From: Ensifer sp. WSM1721 | GTDB lineage: Bacteria; Pseudomonadota; Alphaproteobacteria; Rhizobiales; Rhizobiaceae | Reading direction: 5' to 3' | NCBI RefSeq assembly: GCF_000513895.2 | Contig: NZ_CP165782.1 | Coordinates: 1,364,001 to 1,428,000, forward strand | DNA length: 64,000 nucleotides | Shown here: piece by piece, positions 1-9,416 of the stretch | Layout: each line of letters opens with the position of its first letter | Position numbering within the stretch: the stretch's first letter is position 1 | Translations under genes and position numbers: made by a program | Notes under the pieces: generated by a model | The model's database searches: none | What the model was told of the DNA's origin: nothing | Seen by the model: only the letters and a program-made list of their open reading frames with translations

Positions 1-108
1 CGGCTATGGTTAGCATTTGGTCAAAAATGGTGTCGCCCTTAACCGGGCGGTAACTCTGATGCGCTTTAATCACTCTACAGCGAGTTGCGTTCGGAGTGGT
101 AAAGCGTC

Positions 109-1662
109 ATGCGTGAATTTGTATCTCCCCATGCAGGCAAGTCCGTGATCCGTCTCTGCGCGGCGGTCTTGCTAGCGGGTGTTGCGACCGGTTGCAGTTC
201 TGACGTCAGCCGCTTCGGCGGGCTCTTTTCGCGGTCGGACGATATCACGACCGGTTCCATCCCGAGAGATGTGAACCCTGTTCCGAAGGGCGATGTTGCG
301 AGTGGCGGTCTGCCGACGCCGTCGTATGGAAGCAACGCGGAGCTCGGGCAGGCTTATCCAGCCGGCGGTCAAGGTGGTGGCTACGACCCGATCAACACGG
401 CGACGGCGCCGGTATCGAGCGCTCGTGTCGCATCCACTCCGATGAGCGTTCAACGATCGAGCCTCTCCGATCCGTCTGCCGTGGCGGCCCGGCAGCCGCA
501 GATGTCGGCTTCCCGGCAGACGCAGACGGCTGCTCTCTCGAAGGCCGAGTCGTTGTCCGGGGGTGTCAAGGAGACGGCGAGCAAGGGCGGCTGGACCACT
601 TCGAACGCGCCGACCATCATGGTTCGCCAGGGCGATACGGTCGCGGTCCTCGCTAGACGGTTCGGCATACCCGAAAAAGAGATACTCAAAGCGAACGGCT
701 TGAAGTCTGCAGACCAGGTTGAGCCCGGGCAGCGTCTCGTCATTCCGACATTCGGTGCGGCAAGCAGCGCCGCGAAAGCGGCAGCATCGAACTCGATTGC
801 CGACCTCGATGGCGGCAAGAAGCGGCCGTCGCCGCTCCCGACCGATCAGCGCGAGGTGGCGATTCTTCCCGGACAGTCGCAATCACGCGAGAAGAGCGAA
901 GGCCGCAGCGACGTCACTGCGGGCAAACTCAATACGGCCGGCGAAGGCGGAAACGACAAGGGTCTCTATACGGTCAAGGCGGGCGATTCCTTGAACCGGA
1001 TCGCACGGGAGAACGGCGTCTCGGTCGCGGCGCTGAAGCAGGCCAACGGCCTTTCGACCGAGGCCATCCGCGTCGGACAAAAGCTCAAAATGCCGGGCGC
1101 CGCTGCGGCTGCTCCTGCCACCGATGCGGTTGTGACAGCGTCGGTTCCGGGCAAGAAGGCCGAGACCAAGGTGGCCTCCATCGAGCCGAGCAAGCCGGCG
1201 GAATACAAGCCTCCGGTCACCAAGGAGAGCGTTTCCGAGGTCGCGATCAAGTCCGATGTCGATGAGGAATCGCCGAAGTCGACCGGCATCAGCAAATATC
1301 GCTGGCCAGTGCGCGGCGCGGTCGTTGCTGGCTACGGCGCCAATGTCAACGGGAACCGCAACGACGGCATCAACATTTCCGCGCCGGAAGGAACGCCGAT
1401 CAAGGCGGCCGAAAACGGCGTTGTCATCTATTCCGGCAGCAGTCTGAAGGAACTGGGCAACGCCGTTCTGGTTCGCCATGATGACGGTACGGTCACGGTC
1501 TACGGCAACGCTTCGGAGCTCAAGGTACAGCGCGGCCAGAAGGTGCAGCGCGGCCAGACGCTCGCGTCCTCCGGGATGACAGGCAGGGCGAGCCAGCCGC
1601 AGGTTCATTTCGAGGTGCGCAAGAACGCAACGCCGGTGAACCCAGCTACTTACCTCGAATAA
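109..1662 (+). CDS. LysM/LytM (M23) lipoprotein, NlpD/DipM-like, degenerate active site
   Basis: Envelope lipoprotein of the NlpD/DipM type, expected to bind peptidoglycan and help control cell-wall amidases during division. The N-terminus carries a hydrophobic stretch ending in a lipobox (LAGVATGC, Cys about residue 29). A long Ser/Ala/Pro-rich linker follows, then two LysM domains (about residues 171-214 and 285-329) and a C-terminal M23/LytM fold (about 397-517). The zinc ligands are not kept: the usual HxxxD is replaced by an N-D-G-I-N stretch, and the HxH near the end reads QVHFE. The domain is therefore probably non-hydrolytic and regulatory, as in NlpD/EnvC. The ATG at 109 has a GGAG about 13 bases upstream. 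It converges with the DUF815 gene. Identification by domains is firm; the exact orthologue name is not. Confidence 0.9.
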   Translation: MREFVSPHAGKSVIRLCAAVLLAGVATGCSSDVSRFGGLFSRSDDITTGSIPRDVNPVPKGDVASGGLPTPSYGSNAELGQAYPAGGQGGGYDPINTATAPVSSARVASTPMSVQRSSLSDPSAVAARQPQMSASRQTQTAALSKAESLSGGVKETASKGGWTTSNAPTIMVRQGDTVAVLARRFGIPEKEILKANGLKSADQVEPGQRLVIPTFGAASSAAKAAASNSIADLDGGKKRPSPLPTDQREVAILPGQSQSREKSEGRSDVTAGKLNTAGEGGNDKGLYTVKAGDSLNRIARENGVSVAALKQANGLSTEAIRVGQKLKMPGAAAAAPATDAVVTASVPGKKAETKVASIEPSKPAEYKPPVTKESVSEVAIKSDVDEESPKSTGISKYRWPVRGAVVAGYGANVNGNRNDGINISAPEGTPIKAAENGVVIYSGSSLKELGNAVLVRHDDGTVTVYGNASELKVQRGQKVQRGQTLASSGMTGRASQPQVHFEVRKNATPVNPATYLE

Positions 1663-1716
1663 GCTCTGTAGCCGGCATCTTCGCGGCGGCGCCGGGATAA
1701 GCCGCGGGCCGCCTGA

Positions 1717-2586
1717 TTATGCGTCGAGTTGCCTGCGAAGGCGGCCGGCGAGATCCTGAATGAACTGCCAGGCGACGCGGCCGGATCTTGCTCCCCGCGT
1801 CGTTGCCCATTCCAGCGCTTCGGAATGAAGCGCTTCGGGCTCGACCGGTAAATTGTAGTAGCGCGCATATCCGTCGACCATGGCGAGATAGTCCTCCTGG
1901 CTGCACTTGTAAAAGCCGAGCCAGAGACCAAAGCGGTCAGACAGCGAAACCTTCTCCTCGACGGCCTCGGACGGATTGATGGCGGTCGATTGCTCGTTTT
2001 CCATCATGTTGCGCGGCAGCAGGTGCCGCCGGTTGGACGTCGCATAGAGCAGGACGTTCGCAGGACGCCCCTCGACGCCGCCGTCGAGGACGGCCTTCAG
2101 CGATTTGTAGGACGTATCGTCATGGTCGAAGGAGAGGTCGTCGCAAAAGACGATCACGGGCATCGGCGCCGCCTTCAGAATTTCCATGAGGACCGGCAGC
2201 GTTCCGATGTCTTCGCGGTGCACCTCGACAAGTTTCAGCGCGCTGCCGGTATCGCGTGCGACCTTCGCATGGACGGCTTTCACCAGCGACGACTTGCCCA
2301 TGCCGCGCGCACCCCAGAGCAGTACGTTGTTTGCCGGATAGCCTTGGGCGAAGCGCAGCGTGTTGTCGAAGAGGATATCACGAACGTGGTCGACACCGGT
2401 GATGAGCGCGAGTTCGATGCGGTTCGGTTTCGAAACGGGCTGCAGGTGGCGCGTCGCCGGCGCCCAGACGAAGCATTCCGCCTGATTCCAGTCGTTGACC
2501 GCGTCCGCGGGACCGGCGATCCGCTCGACCGCCGCCGAAAGCCTTTGCATTTCGTTGATGAGGATATCGACCTTGCTTTCGCGCAT
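1717..2586 (-). CDS. DUF815 family ATP-binding (AAA-type) protein
   Basis: P-loop ATPase of the DUF815 family, whose cellular role is unknown. A Walker A (GARGMGKSS, about residues 89-97) and a Walker B (VIVFCDDLSF) are clear, followed by a sensor-like ATSNRRHL segment typical of the family. The ATG at 2586 (MRESKVD) is chosen because a GGAG lies just upstream on the minus strand. The frame stays open for another 104 codons, but that part is Arg-rich and has no family similarity that I recognise. Length (289 aa) fits DUF815 proteins. It stands alone, divergent from yajC across a 333-base gap and convergent with the LysM lipoprotein. Confidence 0.88.
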   Translation of the reverse strand: MRESKVDILINEMQRLSAAVERIAGPADAVNDWNQAECFVWAPATRHLQPVSKPNRIELALITGVDHVRDILFDNTLRFAQGYPANNVLLWGARGMGKSSLVKAVHAKVARDTGSALKLVEVHREDIGTLPVLMEILKAAPMPVIVFCDDLSFDHDDTSYKSLKAVLDGGVEGRPANVLLYATSNRRHLLPRNMMENEQSTAINPSEAVEEKVSLSDRFGLWLGFYKCSQEDYLAMVDGYARYYNLPVEPEALHSEALEWATTRGARSGRVAWQFIQDLAGRLRRQLDA

Positions 2587-2919
2587 CTGCGTGTCTCCGG
2601 TGCTTTGTCTCTGCAGCCTGAAACGGCGCCCGCGACGGCGGACCGTCGGCTGCCGCAAATCCTTGAATTGCCGCGTCGTTCCTTTTCGGGCAAACCCCGG
2701 TTGAGGTGGTGCTGCGGCAGCTTTTTTCCGGTAGCACGGCGGTTTGCGCTGGAAAAGCCCGGGTGCAAGCGCACGGGGGGTTCTCCTGTTGCGGAATTTG
2801 TGCCAGAGGCAGGAGAAACGAAGAAGGCCCCGACGATTTGTGTTGCGGGACGGCTTCCCTATATTCCGGCACATTTGTCGCGGGAATCGACCGCGCAATT
2901 TGAACTCAAGGAGTGACCG
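2587..2919. other. Intergenic region between DUF815 gene and yajC
   Basis: Divergent spacer of 333 bases. It must carry the promoters of both neighbours, but no strong -35/-10 pair or operator could be picked out. The open frames across it are Arg-rich and look like non-coding shadow frames. Just before 2920 is a good ribosome binding site (AAGGAG) for yajC. Confidence 0.5.
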
Positions 2920-3252
2920 ATGTTCGTTACCGAAGCTTTCGCGCAGACGACAACCCCCGCTGCCGGCGGCGCCGATATTTTGATGTCTATCCTGCCGTTC
3001 CTTCTGATCTTCGTCGTCATGTATTTCCTGATCATCCGCCCGCAGCGCGCGCAGATGAAACGTCGCGAAGAACTATTGAAGAACATCCGCCGCGGCGATC
3101 AGGTGGTCACCGGCGGTGGTATCGTCGGCAAGGTGACCAAGGTTGTCGACGATGCGGAGCTTGAAGTCGAGATCGCCGACGGAATCAAGGTTCGCGTCGT
3201 CCGCAGCGGCATTTCCGAAGTCCGCGTGAAGGGCGAGCCGGTCAAGGAATAA
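2920..3252 (+). CDS. yajC: Preprotein translocase accessory subunit YajC
   Basis: Small inner-membrane protein that associates with SecDF and the SecYEG translocon. It has a short N-terminal segment, one membrane helix (about residues 21-40) ending in the family hallmark IIRPQRAQMKRR, then a small cytoplasmic beta-rich domain (RRGDQVVTGGGIVGKV). At 110 aa it has the normal YajC length. The ATG is preceded by AAGGAG. It lies 53 bases upstream of secDF, the standard yajC-secD-secF order, so cotranscription is likely. Confidence 0.97.
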   Translation: MFVTEAFAQTTTPAAGGADILMSILPFLLIFVVMYFLIIRPQRAQMKRREELLKNIRRGDQVVTGGGIVGKVTKVVDDAELEVEIADGIKVRVVRSGISEVRVKGEPVKE

Positions 3253-3305
3253 TCTCGAGCCACGAGCCGCGACCGGCCGAGCCGGCGAATGGAGCATTTC
3301 GACGC

Positions 3306-5882
3306 ATGCCCAAGTTCTCGCCGCTGAAAAACACTCTCATCTGGCTGGTCGTGCTGGCGGGGTTTGCCTTCGCCCTGCCGAACCTCGTTTCAAGGGAACA
3401 ACTTGCCGGCTGGCCGAGATGGCTGCCGCATCGGCAGGTGCCGCTCGGGCTTGATCTTGAGGGCGGTTCCCATATCGTGCTGAAGGTCAGCCGTGAGGAT
3501 ATCGTAGCCGAGCGCCTGCAATCGACGATCGATGCGATCGCCACTGCGTTGAGGCAAGCCGATATCGGCTATACGGGTCTGTCCGGCAGCGGTCAGGGCC
3601 TGCAATTCCGGCTTCGGGATGCGACGAAAGCGCCTGCTGCGCGTGAAACGCTGCGCGCGTTGGCTGCCCCGGTTCAACGGGACGGCCTTTTGGAGGATCC
3701 CATCCAGGAATTGGTCTACGAGGAAAGCGCGACCAGTGACGTCATTCGGCTGCGCCTGACCGATGAGGGCATCGCCCTCAGGGTTTCCGCTGCCGTCGCC
3801 CAGTCAATCGACGTCGTGCGGCGGCGCGTCGGCGAAGTCATTGCGGTCGAGCCTGTCATCGAGCGCCGCGGCAATGATCGCTTGAGCGTGCAGGTGCCTG
3901 GGCTTGAGGAGCCGCAGAGACTCAAGGATCTCCTCGGCCAGCGAGGTGATGTAGCCCTCAAGTGGCTGGATCCGTCGATATCGGCACAGCAGGCCGTCGA
4001 CACGAAGCCACCGGCGGGATCCGAGGTCCTCTATTCGCTCGATGATCCTCCGGTACCCTATTTGGTTGAGAGGCGTGCCTTTGCTTCGGCACGAGATTTT
4101 GTCGAGGCGCAGCCGAGCTTCGATCCCGCAACGAGCGAACCCATCGTCAACGTGAAGATGGCGGGCGACGCATCCGCTCGCCTCGCGCCGCTCTTGCAAA
4201 CGGACTCGAGAAGGCAGTTCGCCATCGTGCTCGACGGGCAGGTCGTCTCGACGCCAGCCCTCGCGGACGCCATCTCCGGCGATACCATCCGAATTTCCGG
4301 AAATCTGTCGGAGGAAGGGGCGAACGATCTTGCCGCTCTGGTGCGTGCCGGTCCGCTTCCTGTTTCCCTGACCGTCATCGAGGAGCGTACCGTCGGGCCC
4401 GAGGTCGGATCCGATGCTGTTGCGAGCGGCCTGACGGCGGGGCTGATCGCGGCTTTGGCGGTAGCCGCCTGCATGATTGCCTTCTACGGCTTCTTCGGCC
4501 TCGTCGCGGTAATTGCCGTGATCGTGAACGTGGTGCTCATCATTGCAGTCCTTTCCATTCTCGGACAGACGCTGACTCTGCCGGGAATAGCGGGCATCAT
4601 TCTCACGATCGGTGTCGCCGTCGATTCGAACGTTCTCATCTACGAACGCCTCAGGGAGGAAGCGCGCAGCAGCGACCTCCCGTTGCGGCGGGCACTCGAC
4701 AACGGCTTTTCGCGCGTCTTGAGAAGCATTATCGACGCAAACCTCACGATGTTGATCGCCGGAGTCATTCTCCTCTATATCGGCTCCGGCGCCATTCGCG
4801 GTTTTGCGGTGACGCTCGCCATCGGCAGTGTGACGACCATCCTCACCGCGCACAGCCTGACACGGCGGCTGATACGCGGATGGTACCGCCGACGGCGGCC
4901 GCGCCGGCTGCCGCGCGGAATTCGGACGGGCTTCTTCAGTCAGGCGGATTTCCGCTTCATGGCCATCCGCAATCCGGTCTTCATCCTGATGGCAGCACTG
5001 TCGCTTGCCGCGCTCGTCCTCTTGACCAGTCTAGGCCTCAACATGGGAGCCGATTTCCGGGGCGGTTCCATCATCGAGCTCCGGGCCAGGACCGGCGTCG
5101 CCGACAGCGCCGACATCCGAGCGCGTCTCGACGAATTGAATCTCGGCGACGTTCAGATCGAGGAACTCGGTTCAGGGCGGGACGTTCTTATACGCATCCC
5201 GTCGCAAGAGGCTGGAGACAATGCGGAGCAGACCGCCGTTGGCTTGGTTCGCGCCGAACTGGAGGATCGATACGTCTTCCGGCGCGTCGAGGTGGTCGGC
5301 CCCGGAGTGTCCGGGGAACTGATCCGCGCGGGAACGTTCGCGCTGGCTGCGGCAATGCTGGCTGTCCTGCTTTACGTATGGCTTCGTTTCGACTGGCGGC
5401 TTGCGGTCGGTTCCGTTGTCGCGACGCTGCATGATGTGCTGCTGACCCTCGGGTTTATCGTCGTCATCGGCACAGAGTTCAACCTCGCCAGCATCGCCGC
5501 GCTGCTGACGATCGTCTGCTATTCACTGAACGATACCATGGTGATCTACGATCGAATTCGAGAGAACCTGTCGCGCTATCCAAGGATGCCGCTTTCGGTC
5601 CTGATCGACACGTCGATCAACCAGACCCTTTCGCGTACGGTTCTGACGGCCTTGACCACGCTGCTTGCGCTTGTCGCGCTGTACTTCTTCGGCGGCAGCG
5701 TTCTCGTCCAGTCCTTCAGCGCGACGCTCATTTTCGGCGTGCTTGTCGGTACCGTGTCGTCGATCTATATCGCGGGGCCGGTGCTTATTCTCTTCAATCG
5801 CCGAAACGATCGTCTCGATGGCAAAGAGGATCCGGGCGGCCGGGAGGCCGCGCCGGACAGAGAAGCTAAGGGTGCCGTCTGA
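3306..5882 (+). CDS. secDF: Fused protein-export membrane protein SecDF
   Basis: Proton-driven RND-type membrane protein that pulls secreted proteins through the Sec channel and helps release them in the periplasm. SecD and SecF, separate genes in E. coli, are fused here into 858 aa. The SecD half (about residues 1-530) begins with one membrane helix and the GLDLEGGSHI motif near residue 49, then a large periplasmic domain and a five-helix bundle. The SecF half starts about residue 555 with a helix and the MGADFRGGS motif near residue 580. A charged C-terminal tail closes the protein. The next gene starts two bases after the stop, so the operon continues. Confidence 0.97.
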   Translation: MPKFSPLKNTLIWLVVLAGFAFALPNLVSREQLAGWPRWLPHRQVPLGLDLEGGSHIVLKVSREDIVAERLQSTIDAIATALRQADIGYTGLSGSGQGLQFRLRDATKAPAARETLRALAAPVQRDGLLEDPIQELVYEESATSDVIRLRLTDEGIALRVSAAVAQSIDVVRRRVGEVIAVEPVIERRGNDRLSVQVPGLEEPQRLKDLLGQRGDVALKWLDPSISAQQAVDTKPPAGSEVLYSLDDPPVPYLVERRAFASARDFVEAQPSFDPATSEPIVNVKMAGDASARLAPLLQTDSRRQFAIVLDGQVVSTPALADAISGDTIRISGNLSEEGANDLAALVRAGPLPVSLTVIEERTVGPEVGSDAVASGLTAGLIAALAVAACMIAFYGFFGLVAVIAVIVNVVLIIAVLSILGQTLTLPGIAGIILTIGVAVDSNVLIYERLREEARSSDLPLRRALDNGFSRVLRSIIDANLTMLIAGVILLYIGSGAIRGFAVTLAIGSVTTILTAHSLTRRLIRGWYRRRRPRRLPRGIRTGFFSQADFRFMAIRNPVFILMAALSLAALVLLTSLGLNMGADFRGGSIIELRARTGVADSADIRARLDELNLGDVQIEELGSGRDVLIRIPSQEAGDNAEQTAVGLVRAELEDRYVFRRVEVVGPGVSGELIRAGTFALAAAMLAVLLYVWLRFDWRLAVGSVVATLHDVLLTLGFIVVIGTEFNLASIAALLTIVCYSLNDTMVIYDRIRENLSRYPRMPLSVLIDTSINQTLSRTVLTALTTLLALVALYFFGGSVLVQSFSATLIFGVLVGTVSSIYIAGPVLILFNRRNDRLDGKEDPGGREAAPDREAKGAV

Positions 5883-5884
5883 TC

Positions 5885-6271
5885 ATGGCAAAGGGAATCG
5901 AAATGCGCGAGGCGCACTTTCCGGGACGCGCGCCGATCGACGCTTACGGGAATGGCGGCTTCCGCTTCGCGGACATGTCGCATCGCGGCTCGGTGCTGAT
6001 GCTGCCTTCCGGCGTCTATGCATGGGATGTTTCCGAAGGCGATCCGCTCGCGGTTGAAAAATTCCAGCGTGTTCTGGCCGAGGCGCGTGAAATCGAGGTG
6101 CTGCTCGTCGGCACCGGTCGCGAAATCCGGCCCTTGCCCAAGGAGTTGAAGGCAGCGCTACAGGCCGTCAGCATTTCTTCCGATCCGATGAACACCGGGG
6201 CTGCCGTGCGGACTTACAACGTCATGTTGGCGGAATCGCGCGCTGTCGCTGCCGCATTGGTCGCGGTGTGA
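5885..6271 (+). CDS. Mth938-domain protein, NDUFAF3-like
   Basis: Small soluble protein of the Mth938/DUF498 family. Its mitochondrial relative NDUFAF3 is an assembly factor for respiratory complex I. The 128 aa carry the family layout: an N-terminal Y-G-x-G-G-F-R-F segment, a strand with MLPSGVYAWDV, a central EVLLVGTGREI strand and a C-terminal N-T-G-A-A-V-R-T-Y-N motif. The ATG begins two bases after the secDF stop and the end overlaps the first possible start of the squalene-synthase-like gene, so translational coupling is likely. The assembly role in this organism is inferred from family and context. Confidence 0.88.
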   Translation: MAKGIEMREAHFPGRAPIDAYGNGGFRFADMSHRGSVLMLPSGVYAWDVSEGDPLAVEKFQRVLAEAREIEVLLVGTGREIRPLPKELKAALQAVSISSDPMNTGAAVRTYNVMLAESRAVAAALVAV

Positions 6272-6285
6272 CAGGGGAATTCACC

Positions 6286-7128
6286 GTGCAACAGCCTGAC
6301 CACCAGGTCCTCGCAACTCTGCGGGAGACCGATCGTGATCGCTACCTGGCGTGCCTGCTTTCACCGCCGGAAAAGCGGCATTCGCTCGCGGCACTTTACG
6401 CGTTCTATGCGGAAATTGCCCGTGTGCGTGACGTGATACACGAGCCGCTGCCAGGGGAAATCCGGCTGCAATGGTGGCGCGATATTCTTGCAAACGAGCA
6501 ATCGGACGGCGCGGGCCATCCGCTGGCAGAGGCTCTTCTGCGTTGCATTCGCGAACACCGCCTGCCTGTCGCCGTGCTGCAGAATATGATCGATGCGCGC
6601 ATTTTCGATCTCTACGAAGATCCGATGCAGGACCGCTCGGCTTTGGAGGGGTATGCCGGTGAAACAGCTTCGGCGCTGATCCAACTTTCCTCGCTGATCC
6701 TCGATCCGGAGAAGGCGCCGAACTCGGCAGAGGCAGCCGGGCATGCTGGCGTCGCTCAGACGATCGCCGGCCTTTTGCTGCTTCTGCCGATTCATTCGCG
6801 GCGCGGCCAGGTCTACCTCCCCGCGGAGCTTTTGAGTGCGACCGGCCTCGACAGGGAAACCTGGCTCGCCGGCAGCGATGCGGACGCGATCGGAAGAGCA
6901 ATTCGCGCGTTTTGCGGTCTCGGTCGCGACCATCTCGCCGAAGCGCGCAAGGGCGCGAAGTCGATCTCGGCGCGGAATTTCTCCGCTTTCATCCCGGTCG
7001 CGCTGGTCGAGCCGGTGTTCGATCGGGCGGAGGCCGCCGGAGCTCAAATCCTCCGCCATCCGATACAGCCGCCGCAATGGCAGCGGCAATGGCGGATGTG
7101 GCGGGCGAGCCGGCGTCGGCAATTTTAG
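6286..7128 (+). CDS. Squalene/phytoene synthase-fold protein, NDUFAF6-like
   Basis: Member of the squalene/phytoene synthase superfamily that resembles mitochondrial NDUFAF6, a complex I assembly factor, more than a true prenyl synthase. The region where active synthases have the first Asp-rich DxxxD motif reads YAEIARVRDVI, so the metal-binding aspartates are largely missing. The QWWRD segment and the GETASALIQL helix fit the family. A GTG at 6286 is chosen because AGGGGA sits 8-14 bases upstream; a GTG at 6268 overlaps the preceding stop but has no ribosome binding site. It is the last gene of the yajC-secDF-NDUFAF3-like unit. An enzymatic role cannot be excluded but looks unlikely. Confidence 0.8.
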   Translation: MQQPDHQVLATLRETDRDRYLACLLSPPEKRHSLAALYAFYAEIARVRDVIHEPLPGEIRLQWWRDILANEQSDGAGHPLAEALLRCIREHRLPVAVLQNMIDARIFDLYEDPMQDRSALEGYAGETASALIQLSSLILDPEKAPNSAEAAGHAGVAQTIAGLLLLLPIHSRRGQVYLPAELLSATGLDRETWLAGSDADAIGRAIRAFCGLGRDHLAEARKGAKSISARNFSAFIPVALVEPVFDRAEAAGAQILRHPIQPPQWQRQWRMWRASRRRQF

Positions 7129-7250
7129 CTCAAGAAAATATGAGACTCGGCTATCCGTGCTCGTAACCAACCGGTAGTCAACGCTGGCGCAAGTCTCGCT
7201 GGATATAGCTCTCTTCTACCGGATTCCTGTCGCTCTGAGGGACCCATGTG

Positions 7251-7718
7251 ATGCTTTGGTTGTTGCTCTTGGTCGTGATCGTCGCCGTCGGGGCGTTCTA
7301 CATGCGCATGAACGCGCGCGCCGAGCGCGACGCCGAGAATCCGGATGCCGGCTCGGCCATCGTCGAATTCGGCCGCGCCTTCCCGGACGAAGCGATCCGG
7401 GCTCTGCATTCGACTACCGACAGGAAAGCGATCTTTCTGCGCCTGCACGATGGCAAGGCCGGCTTCATCCAGTCGCACGGCACCCATTATGTCTGCCACG
7501 TCATTCACCCCGGCAAGGTCCGGGTCAATACATCCGAGAGCGGGCGAGGGCTGATCGTTCACTTCCCGGACTTCGCCTATCTGGACAACGCCTTCGAATT
7601 TCAGACTGCCGCCGAGGCAGCTGAAGTCTCCCTGTGGCTGCTCGGCAGCTTCGCTCCCAAGTCGGAGCTCGAGGACGCGCCGTCCGAGGCCGCGCAGACG
7701 GCGCAGACGATCGATTGA
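7251..7718 (+). CDS. Hypothetical single-pass membrane protein
   Basis: Not recognised beyond its layout. The 155 aa protein begins with one hydrophobic helix (MLWLLLLVVIVAVGAFYM), then a soluble domain with mixed alpha/beta character and an acidic, Ala/Thr-rich tail. The start is either the GTG at 7248 or the ATG at 7251, which directly follow each other. Codon use and GC match the neighbours, which supports real coding. It converges on trmFO with a gap of about 40 bases and is separated by about 120 bases from the NDUFAF6-like gene, so it may have its own promoter. Confidence 0.75.
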   Translation: MLWLLLLVVIVAVGAFYMRMNARAERDAENPDAGSAIVEFGRAFPDEAIRALHSTTDRKAIFLRLHDGKAGFIQSHGTHYVCHVIHPGKVRVNTSESGRGLIVHFPDFAYLDNAFEFQTAAEAAEVSLWLLGSFAPKSELEDAPSEAAQTAQTID

Positions 7719-7758
7719 TCAATTGCGGGGCCTTGCGGCGCGGCAATTCTCGTCCAAG

Positions 7759-9180
7759 TCAGGCCGGCTTCCCGAGCCAGCCTGCGCAGTCGCCGAGAGC
7801 GCGCGAGGCCATCGCCTGCTTCTTCGCAAGCGCCTTCTCCTTGCCGCGGAAGCGCTTGACGCCGTCCGGTTTCGTGAGCGCTCCGGGCTCCAGCGGCGGG
7901 AACAGGCCGAAGTTGATGTTCATCGGTTGGAACGATCGTTTGCCCGGTTCGTCTTCTGAAACGATATGCCCGCCGGTGATGTGATTGAGCAGCGCACCGA
8001 ATGCCGTCGTCACAGGTGGCAGGGAAGGGGCTTCACCCTTGCGTTCCGCTGCGGCGAAACGGCCGGCGAGCAGGCCCATGCTGGCACTCTCGACATAGCC
8101 TTCGCAGCCGGTGATCTGCCCGGCGAAGCGCAGGCCGGGTCTGGATTTGAGCGTGAGCGACTTGTCGAGCAGGGTCGGCGAATTGATGTAAGTATTGCGG
8201 TGCAGGCCGCCGAGTCTTGCAAACTCGGCGTTCTCGAGACCGGGGATCATCCGGAAGACTTCTCCTTGCGCGCCGTATTTCAGCTTCGTCTGGAAGCCGA
8301 CCATGTTGTAGAGCGTGCCAAGCGCGTTGTCCTGACGGAGCTGCACCACCGCATAGGGCTTGACTGAAGGATTATGCGCATTGGTGAGACCCATCGGCTT
8401 CATCGGTCCGTGACGCAGCGTCTCGCGACCGCGTTCTGCCATTACTTCGATCGGCAGGCAGCCATCGAAATAGGGCGTCCCTTCCCATTCCTTGAAGCCC
8501 GTCTTGTCGCCGGCTATCAGCGCGTTCACGAAGGCGTTGTACTGCTCTTCCGTCAGCGGGCAGTTGATGTAGTCCTTGCCAGTGCCGCCGGGACCGACCT
8601 TATCGTAGCGGGACTGATACCAGCAGACGTTCATATCGATGGTGTCGGCATAGACGATCGGTGCAATCGCGTCGAAGAAGGCGAGCGCGTCGGCAGCGGT
8701 CTCCTGGCGGATTGCCTCGGCAAGATCGGGTGCCGTGAGCGGGCCCGTCGCGATAATGGCGAGATCCCAATCCTTCGGCGGCAGGCCACGCAGTTCCTCG
8801 CGTACGACCGTGATAAGCGGGTGGTTTTCGATCGCGGCGCTGACGGCCTGCGAAAAGCCGTCGCGATCGACCGCAAGCGCGCCGCCGGCAGGTACCTGGT
8901 GGCGATCGGCTGATTGCATAATGAGCGAGCCTGCGAGGCGCATTTCCGCATGGAGCACGCCAACGGCATTGCTGGTCGCATCGTCCGAGCGGAAGGAGTT
9001 GGAGCAGACGAGCTCGGCCAGGTCATCGGTCTTGTGCGCATCCGTGCCGCGCACGCCGCGCATCTCATGCAGAATGACCGGTATGCCCGCCTCGGCGATC
9101 TGCCAGGCGGCTTCCGATCCCGCAAGGCCGCCGCCGATGACATGGATGGGCGAATAGGACGAAGATGTATTCATGTTCAT
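7759..9180 (-). CDS. trmFO: Methylenetetrahydrofolate-tRNA-(uracil-5-)-methyltransferase TrmFO
   Basis: FAD- and folate-dependent enzyme that makes ribothymidine at position 54 in the T-loop of tRNAs. The N-terminal dinucleotide-binding motif [13 protein letters not shown] is intact, followed by the family segment [19 protein letters not shown] with its conserved Cys. The C-terminal ITGGHI motif is also present. From the ATG at 9180 (MNMNTSS) the protein is 473 aa, the usual length; an ATG six bases further in is equally possible. The reading frame stays open upstream but that part is not TrmFO-like. Monocistronic by context. Confidence 0.95.
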   Translation of the reverse strand: MNMNTSSSYSPIHVIGGGLAGSEAAWQIAEAGIPVILHEMRGVRGTDAHKTDDLAELVCSNSFRSDDATSNAVGVLHAEMRLAGSLIMQSADRHQVPAGGALAVDRDGFSQAVSAAIENHPLITVVREELRGLPPKDWDLAIIATGPLTAPDLAEAIRQETAADALAFFDAIAPIVYADTIDMNVCWYQSRYDKVGPGGTGKDYINCPLTEEQYNAFVNALIAGDKTGFKEWEGTPYFDGCLPIEVMAERGRETLRHGPMKPMGLTNAHNPSVKPYAVVQLRQDNALGTLYNMVGFQTKLKYGAQGEVFRMIPGLENAEFARLGGLHRNTYINSPTLLDKSLTLKSRPGLRFAGQITGCEGYVESASMGLLAGRFAAAERKGEAPSLPPVTTAFGALLNHITGGHIVSEDEPGKRSFQPMNINFGLFPPLEPGALTKPDGVKRFRGKEKALAKKQAMASRALGDCAGWLGKPA

Positions 9181-9225
9181 GCGCGGCTTCCTATCACAGC
9201 CGCAACGCGCTTCCAAGAAACGAAA

Positions 9226-9248
9226 ACGGCGCCCGAAGGCGCCGTCTT
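9226..9248 (-). terminator. Rho-independent terminator of the first DUF1127 gene
   Basis: Perfect 8-bp stem (ACGGCGCC / GGCGCCGT, positions 9226-9233 and 9238-9245) with a four-base loop. Read on the minus strand it is followed by TTTTCGTTTC. It lies 25-50 bases downstream of the DUF1127 stop and just upstream of the trmFO start, so it isolates the two transcripts. Confidence 0.75.
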
Positions 9249-9272
9249 GGAGGTCCGTGTTGTTCGTTCCGA

Positions 9273-9416
9273 TTAGCGGAAGGAACGGGCCGCGATGTTG
9301 CGGATATCGTAGCGGGTGATGCCGATATCGTTGAGAGCGTGATTGGACAGGCTGCCGAGCTCGGCAACGGTACGGCGGTAATTGATCCAGCTTTTTGCGA
9401 TGCGAATCGGGTTCAT
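9273..9416 (-). CDS. DUF1127 small protein (47 aa)
   Basis: Tiny basic protein of the DUF1127 family, too short for most gene finders. The translation starts [17 protein letters not shown] and ends with the hallmark segment [13 protein letters not shown]. Such proteins are abundant in rhizobia. Some act as RNA-binding regulators; CcaF1 of Rhodobacter and DUF1127 proteins of Agrobacterium affect RNA turnover and phosphate or carbon metabolism. The minus-strand ATG at 9416 is preceded by a purine-rich GAGGAAAAGAGA site, and a strong terminator follows the stop. A paralogue lies about 440 bases upstream. Function here is inferred from family only. Confidence 0.88.
   Translation of the reverse strand: MNPIRIAKSWINYRRTVAELGSLSNHALNDIGITRYDIRNIAARSFR

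Noticed and set aside
1..108. Hairpin CGCCC/GGGCG near 33-48 as terminator of an upstream gene
   Set aside because: Very short stem without a T-tract; the upstream gene is outside the window.
6286..7128. Functional phytoene or squalene synthase for a terpenoid pathway
   Set aside because: The first Asp-rich motif is missing and the context is secDF plus an NDUFAF3-like gene, with no isoprenoid gene nearby.
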